Below, one piece after another: positions 60,058 through 64,000 of a DNA stretch of 64,000 bases. The translations under genes and the position numbers were made by a program. Under the pieces are notes generated by a model. That model saw only the letters and a list, made by a program, of their open reading frames with translations, did no database searches and was not told where the DNA came from. Source of the stretch: Colimorpha sp045222295 (lineage in GTDB: Bacteria; Bacteroidota; Bacteroidia; Bacteroidales; P3); NCBI GenBank assembly GCA_045222295.1, contig JBGUXP010000008.1:94975-158974 (forward strand), given 5' to 3'. Position 1 is the first letter of the stretch. The number at the start of each line of letters is the position of its first letter.

Positions 60058-60876
60058 CTATGCCTTTGTACCCGACTCGCGGAACTGCGAGGGGCTGACG
60101 CCGAGGTGTTTTTTCACATAGCGGCCGAAGTAGGAAAGGGTGGCAAAATTCATCAGGTCGGCAATCTGGGTGAACGAAAGTTCGGGGTTGCGAAGGTGCT
60201 CGGTGAGAATGGGCAGGGTGTACATCTCGATGAGCCTTACCACCGATTCGCCAGTGCTACGCCGCACCACGTCGCCGAGATACTTGGGCGTGACGTTTAG
60301 CCGCTCGGCATAGAAGGCCACTTCGCGCTCACGTTCGGGAAGGCCGCTTTCGAGCAGGGTGCGCAGTTGCCGCATGAGGTTGTTTGTCTGCAGCGACGGT
60401 TGTTCGTTCCCGTCGCGGCGACTGTGTACGTCGAAGATGTCGTAAACCATGCTGAGCACCGTGTGAGCCAGTACCTCTGTGCGGTAGCGATGTCCGGCGG
60501 TGGCCACGTGGACGTGAATCTGCTGCATGTCGCCGAGTAGCCGATGCATGTCGTCGGGTTGCATGTCGAGGACGGGGTCGATACGCAGCATGGCGCGGCC
60601 GCCGATGCCGTAGTGGTTGCGCGGCAAATGCGAGAGGATGAAGTTGGTGGTGGCCACAATCATCGTCACCTCGATGTCGCTACTCGCGTGGCAGTGCCCG
60701 ATACGTTCCGGGTGCGGATACACCACGAGCTGTCCGGCCGAAAAAATGACAGCACGACCCTCGGCTTCGAAATAGCCCGACCCGCGTTGCACCAACATGT
60801 GAATGCAACATTCTGCGGTCTTTCCTTTGTTTGCTATATCATAAAAATCAGTCGAATAAAATATTGTCGGTTCCAT
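60058..60876 (-). CDS. AraC-family transcriptional regulator
   Basis: 272 residues. N-terminal cupin-like sensor domain, C-terminal double HTH (FYAERLNVTPKYLGDVVRRSTG and FTQIADLMNFATLSYFGRYVKKHLGVSPSQFR). Divergent from the hydrolase gene, so it probably activates the 61042-63734 operon. Promoter: minus strand TATCTTTGC at 60898-60906 with TTG 20 bases upstream. Confidence 0.92.
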   Translation of the reverse strand: MEPTIFYSTDFYDIANKGKTAECCIHMLVQRGSGYFEAEGRAVIFSAGQLVVYPHPERIGHCHASSDIEVTMIVATTNFILSHLPRNHYGIGGRAMLRIDPVLDMQPDDMHRLLGDMQQIHVHVATAGHRYRTEVLAHTVLSMVYDIFDVHSRRDGNEQPSLQTNNLMRQLRTLLESGLPEREREVAFYAERLNVTPKYLGDVVRRSTGESVVRLIEMYTLPILTEHLRNPELSFTQIADLMNFATLSYFGRYVKKHLGVSPSQFRESGTKA

Positions 60877-60897
60877 ACGTCATACTCCTTTCGCGAT

Positions 60898-60906
60898 GCA
60901 AAGATA
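60898..60906 (-). promoter_or_regulatory. -7 box of the AraC gene
   Basis: Minus strand TATCTTTGC; TTG at about 60927-60929. The divergent promoter for the hydrolase lies about 90 bases away. Confidence 0.7.
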
Positions 60907-60996
60907 CTACATTCTTCCGAACCGTGCAAGTACATTTTGCCGAAAAAGTGACAATTTTGCCGTAATCAGTATTATATCCATGTGTGGAATTAGTTG

Positions 60997-61005
60997 TAAT
61001 TTTGC
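60997..61005 (+). promoter_or_regulatory. -7 box of the hydrolase operon
   Basis: TAATTTTGC. Transcription would start near 61010, which favours ATG 61042 as the start codon. Confidence 0.7.
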
Positions 61006-61041
61006 ATTTTGAAAAAGATGAGTATAACAACAATTAAATAT

Positions 61042-62142
61042 ATGAAATCGAAGGTGTTAACAATTGCGGCCGCCATACTGCTTGCCTGCTGCTGCAATAA
61101 AAACGAAATCAAAGAAGACAACAATATGAAACAGCAATTGACATTGGCTCAGGAGTGGGACAAGACGTTCCCGCTGAGCGACAAGGTGAATCACCGCAAG
61201 GTGACGTTTGAAACACAGTACGGCCTCACGCTGGCCGCCGACCTCTACGCGCCCAAGAACGCCGAGGGTAAACTGCCCGCCATCGCCGTGAGCGGTCCTT
61301 TCGGTGCCGTCAAAGAGCAATGCAGCGGCCTCTACGCCATGCGGATGGCGGAGCGCGGTTTTGTGACGCTGGCCTTCGACCCGTCGTACACCGGTGAGAG
61401 CAGCGGTGAACCCCGTCGCACGGCATCGCCCGACATCAATACCGAGGACTTCATGGCGGCTGTCGATTACCTCTCGCAGTTGGAGCAGGTGGATGCAGAG
61501 CACATCGGCATCATCGGTATCTGCGGCTGGGGCGGCATCGCCCTCAACGCTGCCGCCGCCGACCCGCGCATCAAGGCCACCCTTGCCAGCACCATGTACG
61601 ACATGAGCCGCGTTTCTGGCAACGGCTACTTCGACAGCGAAGACAAGGAGGAGTCGCGCCACGCAGCCCGCGAGGCAATGGCCAAACAGCGTCTCGCCGA
61701 TCCGCTGGCAATGGCAGGCGGTGTGATGGACACTGTGCCCGAGGGTATGCCGCAGTTCCTAAAGGATTACCACGCCTACTACAAGACCCCGCGAGGCTAC
61801 CACACCCGCAGTGGTAACAGTAACGACGGCTGGCGCGTTATCGGCACCCAAGCTTACGCCAACGCCCGTTTCCTCTACTACATCAACGAAATCCGCTCAG
61901 CGGTGATGATTATGCACGGCGAGAAGGCCCACAGCCGCTACTTCGGCGAAGCCGCCTACCACTATATGGTGGATGGCAAAGCCGAAGGCTACAACTTCAT
62001 TGGTAAACCAAATCCTGTACCAGAAAACAAGCAGCTGCTCATCATCCCCGGTGCCTCCCATTGCGACCTCTATGATGGCGGTGAGGGCAACTACATCCCG
62101 TGGGACAAAATTGACGAGTTCTTCAAAGCCAACCTCAAATAA
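61042..62142 (+). CDS. Alpha/beta hydrolase lipoprotein (dienelactone hydrolase-like)
   Basis: 366 residues from ATG 61042. Lipoprotein-like start (ILLACCCNKNE). Alpha/beta hydrolase fold with PAIAVSGPFGAVKEQ (oxyanion region), nucleophile elbow GICGWGG with Cys as in dienelactone hydrolases rather than Ser, and a His in PGASHCDLYDGG. Exported hydrolase of unknown substrate. First gene of an operon with the decarboxylase-cupin and flavodoxin genes under a divergent AraC regulator. Confidence 0.85.
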   Translation: MKSKVLTIAAAILLACCCNKNEIKEDNNMKQQLTLAQEWDKTFPLSDKVNHRKVTFETQYGLTLAADLYAPKNAEGKLPAIAVSGPFGAVKEQCSGLYAMRMAERGFVTLAFDPSYTGESSGEPRRTASPDINTEDFMAAVDYLSQLEQVDAEHIGIIGICGWGGIALNAAAADPRIKATLASTMYDMSRVSGNGYFDSEDKEESRHAAREAMAKQRLADPLAMAGGVMDTVPEGMPQFLKDYHAYYKTPRGYHTRSGNSNDGWRVIGTQAYANARFLYYINEIRSAVMIMHGEKAHSRYFGEAAYHYMVDGKAEGYNFIGKPNPVPENKQLLIIPGASHCDLYDGGEGNYIPWDKIDEFFKANLK

Positions 62143-62151
62143 AGCAATTCA

Positions 62152-63195
62152 ATGAAACGTATCATCATAATTTTAATAGCAGTAATGACAATGACAACAA
62201 TGAACGCTCAGACGCTGACCGAGCGTCAGAAGAATCTGGCAGCATGTGCCTGCCTGATGGCACAGGGAGATTTGGAACGCTTGGAGCCTGCCATGAAAGC
62301 GGCGCTTGACGGCGGAGTAACCATCAACGAACTGAAGGAGGCCTTCTCGCAGCTATATGCCTACACGGGATTCCCGCGCTCGCTGAATGCGTTGGGCGTG
62401 CTGGGCAAGGTGCTGCAGACGAACCCCGAGGCCCAGTGGCAGGAGGGCAAGCCCTGGACGCGCCCCGCTGAATGGGACGATGCACGCCGAGCCTACGAAC
62501 TGGGCACGAAGAACCAGACGCAGTTGTCAGGCCGTCCGTTCAACTTCGACTTCTGCCCGCAGGACGACTACTACCTAAAGGTCCACCTCTTCGGCGACAT
62601 CTTCGCCAGTGACCAGCTATCACATGCCGACCGCGAGATAGTGACGGTGGCAGCCCTGATGGGAATGGACGGCGTGGCTCCGCAACTGGCAGCCCACAAG
62701 GGCGGTGCGGTAAACATGGGCAACACCAAGGAGCAGGTGGACGAACTCTGTGCCTGGCTTGACAAGGAGGGCTACACGCTGCACAGCGACTGGCAGAAAG
62801 GTGTGTTCAACCAATGGTATGCGCAGTATTTCGTCGGCGACAGCTACATCTGTCCTGTGAATCCTGCCAACCTCAGCGATGGCGAACAAACCGTATTGCC
62901 TACCGTGAACGTCACCTTCGAGCCCGGTTGCCGCAACAACTGGCATGTGCATCACGGCTGCCGCCAGATACTGATCTGCGTCAGCGGTCGCGGCTGGTAT
63001 CAGGAGTGGGGCAAGGAGCCGATAGCCCTTGAACCTGGCATGATCATCGACATCCCCGAGAACGTGAAGCACTGGCACGGTGCACAGAAAGACAGCTGGT
63101 TCCAGCACTTGACCACCCATGTCAAGACTACCGGCGAGGAGAGCAACGAATGGTTAGAGGCCGTGACGGATGAGCAATACAATAACTTGAAGTAA
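62152..63195 (+). CDS. Exported carboxymuconolactone decarboxylase-cupin fusion
   Basis: 347 residues with signal peptide (residues 1-19, TTMNAQ). Two carboxymuconolactone-decarboxylase (AhpD-like) parts: LAACACLMAQGDLERLEPAMKAALDGG and HADREIVTVAALMGMDGVAPQLAAHKGGAVNMG, then a cupin with metal-binding His residues NWHVHHGCRQILICVSG and NVKHWHG. Members of this fusion family often sit in redox or quinone operons. Ten bases downstream of the hydrolase gene. Confidence 0.88.
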   Translation: MKRIIIILIAVMTMTTMNAQTLTERQKNLAACACLMAQGDLERLEPAMKAALDGGVTINELKEAFSQLYAYTGFPRSLNALGVLGKVLQTNPEAQWQEGKPWTRPAEWDDARRAYELGTKNQTQLSGRPFNFDFCPQDDYYLKVHLFGDIFASDQLSHADREIVTVAALMGMDGVAPQLAAHKGGAVNMGNTKEQVDELCAWLDKEGYTLHSDWQKGVFNQWYAQYFVGDSYICPVNPANLSDGEQTVLPTVNVTFEPGCRNNWHVHHGCRQILICVSGRGWYQEWGKEPIALEPGMIIDIPENVKHWHGAQKDSWFQHLTTHVKTTGEESNEWLEAVTDEQYNNLK

Positions 63196-63200
63196 TGAGA

Positions 63201-63734
63201 ATGAAACGAATCAGTATTATCATCGCTGCGTGCTGCCTGATGTTGGGCGCATGCGCACAGAACAACAATCAAAGCAACCTTAACCAAGGAAAGGAGAACA
63301 ACAACATGAAAAAGACACTGGTAGTTTACTTCTCGGCCACGGGAACCACCAAGGCCGCTGCACAAAGACTGGCGAAAGAGTTCAACGCCGACCTTTACGA
63401 AATCACTCCCGAGCAACCCTACACCGCCGCCGACCTCGACTGGCGAGATAAGACTTCACGCTCAACCATCGAGATGAAAGACAAGACCTCGCGTCCCGCC
63501 ATCAAAGGCCGCTGCGAAAACATCGCCGACTACGACACCGTGTGGATTGGCTTCCCTGTGTGGTGGTACACCGCCCCCACCATCGTCAATACCTTCATCG
63601 AGGCTCACGACCTCAGCGGCAAGATACTCAACGTCTTCGCCACCAGCGGCGGCAGCGGCGTTTCAGGCTCTGCCAAAGACCTCAAAAAGGCCTATCCGCA
63701 GTATACCTGGGGCGAAAGCAGGTTGATGAATTAA
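63201..63734 (+). CDS. Flavodoxin-like lipoprotein, apparently short at its C-terminus
   Basis: 177 residues from ATG 63201 (63195 overlaps the previous stop and adds two residues). Lipobox LGAC, then a flavodoxin domain with FMN phosphate loop VVYFSATGTTKAA and FPVWWYTAPTIVNTF, TSGGSGVSGS. The protein stops at GESRLMN; relatives usually continue about 10-20 residues (typically a Gly-Ala start of a final helix). The tail may have been lost to an insertion or a stop. Expected to bind FMN and transfer electrons, here tethered to the membrane. Confidence 0.8.
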   Translation: MKRISIIIAACCLMLGACAQNNNQSNLNQGKENNNMKKTLVVYFSATGTTKAAAQRLAKEFNADLYEITPEQPYTAADLDWRDKTSRSTIEMKDKTSRPAIKGRCENIADYDTVWIGFPVWWYTAPTIVNTFIEAHDLSGKILNVFATSGGSGVSGSAKDLKKAYPQYTWGESRLMN

Positions 63735-64000
63735 GTGGTCACGTCTATCCGTAAATGATTAATCCGCGACTTGGGTGCAGGCTTGGGTTGCGAGTGTGTC
63801 AGGGAACAGGCACCTGTTCCACAATTGATTTGAGGGAATAATCTGTCTTTCTGAAGCTAATGTAAATTGGGATTGCCATAGTGGCAGTCCCATTTTTTTC
63901 AGGTATTCAGGTGATATAGTGAATTCTTTTCATCGGTAAAGCTGAGAAACGTCCAGTGGACGTTGATAGTGACGCAGCTCGCCTGCTTGGAACCTCAAAA
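63735..64000. other. Structured non-coding region at the window end
   Basis: No gene. Hairpins GGAACAGGCACCTGTTCC (about 63802-63819), a strong terminator (63869-63898), and AACGTCCAGTGGACGTT (about 63945-63961). Could be the edge of a further mobile element or a structured RNA; the window ends before it can be decided. Confidence 0.45.
63869..63899 (+). terminator. Rho-independent terminator
   Basis: GGGATTGCCA (63869-63878) / TGGCAGTCCC (63882-63891), 3-base loop, then ATTTTTTT. Confidence 0.85.

Noticed and set aside
63735..64000. Start of a group II intron or insertion sequence
   Set aside because: Hairpins are suggestive, but no conserved intron boundary, reverse transcriptase or terminal repeat could be identified before the window ends.

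Overview
The window is chromosomal DNA from a member of the Bacteroidales (Bacteroidota). Evidence: many promoters carry the Bacteroidota -7 box TAnnTTTG with a TTG about 19-21 bases upstream; most starts lack a Shine-Dalgarno sequence; there is a C10 protease with a type IX secretion (T9SS) C-terminal domain; and typical Bacteroidota families occur (fimbrillin-like lipoprotein, DUF4159, BatA-like, GIN/DUF2807, VirE_N-DUF3987, smalltalk-like). The genus cannot be set from the sequence.

Left part, 1-31.4 kb (core chromosome). Partial EamA transporter, fimbrillin-like lipoprotein, an exported 860-residue protein, aroE, an endonuclease/exonuclease/phosphatase-fold protein, nth, a BatA-like vWA protein, an ABC-2 ATPase/permease pair (many ATGA overlaps, so probably co-translated), two exported carboxypeptidase-regulatory-like proteins, then on the minus strand a GIN-domain protein, a DUF4159 protein, rsmE and mnmA. 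recJ is followed by a strong terminator and two tRNA-Leu genes (CAG, GAG). Then come a 1518-residue exported protein of unknown function, a lipoprotein, prfA, a polysaccharide flippase and a T9SS-sorted C10 protease. Several core genes hold short repeats inserted in frame.

Middle part, 31.5-57.4 kb. An EF-G paralogue lacking the catalytic histidine of translational GTPases is followed by what I interpret as an undescribed mobile island of about 23.7 kb. The last 47 bases of the EF-G gene recur at 57374-57420. Just inside each end lie three copies of AGATAGCCGAAA and one 26-base sequence, both arranged in inverted orientation. No integrase, transposase or relaxase is visible. The left arm carries a replication-like module (DUF3127 with a nonsense codon, VirE_N-DUF3987 primase/helicase, DnaA-C-like HTH, coiled-coil protein, a perfect DnaA box and arrays of hairpin repeats). 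The centre is one long minus-strand defence cluster: WYL regulator, AAA ATPase plus unknown partner, a methylase-specificity fusion with a degenerate catalytic motif, HsdM, HsdS, HsdR carrying a C-terminal LexA/S24 domain, and a DUF262 nuclease-like protein. The AAA-plus-partner pair is flanked by a 45-base duplication of the end of the WYL gene and its promoter, so it looks like an inserted cassette. An Abi_2 gene, a smalltalk-like gene and a DUF6266-like gene complete the island.

Right part, 57.4-64 kb. An AbiL-type pair (RloA-like ATPase and RloB) lies just outside the island. It is followed by an AraC regulator divergent from an alpha/beta hydrolase, a carboxymuconolactone decarboxylase-cupin fusion and a flavodoxin that seems to lack its usual C-terminal tail, then hairpin-rich sequence to the window end.
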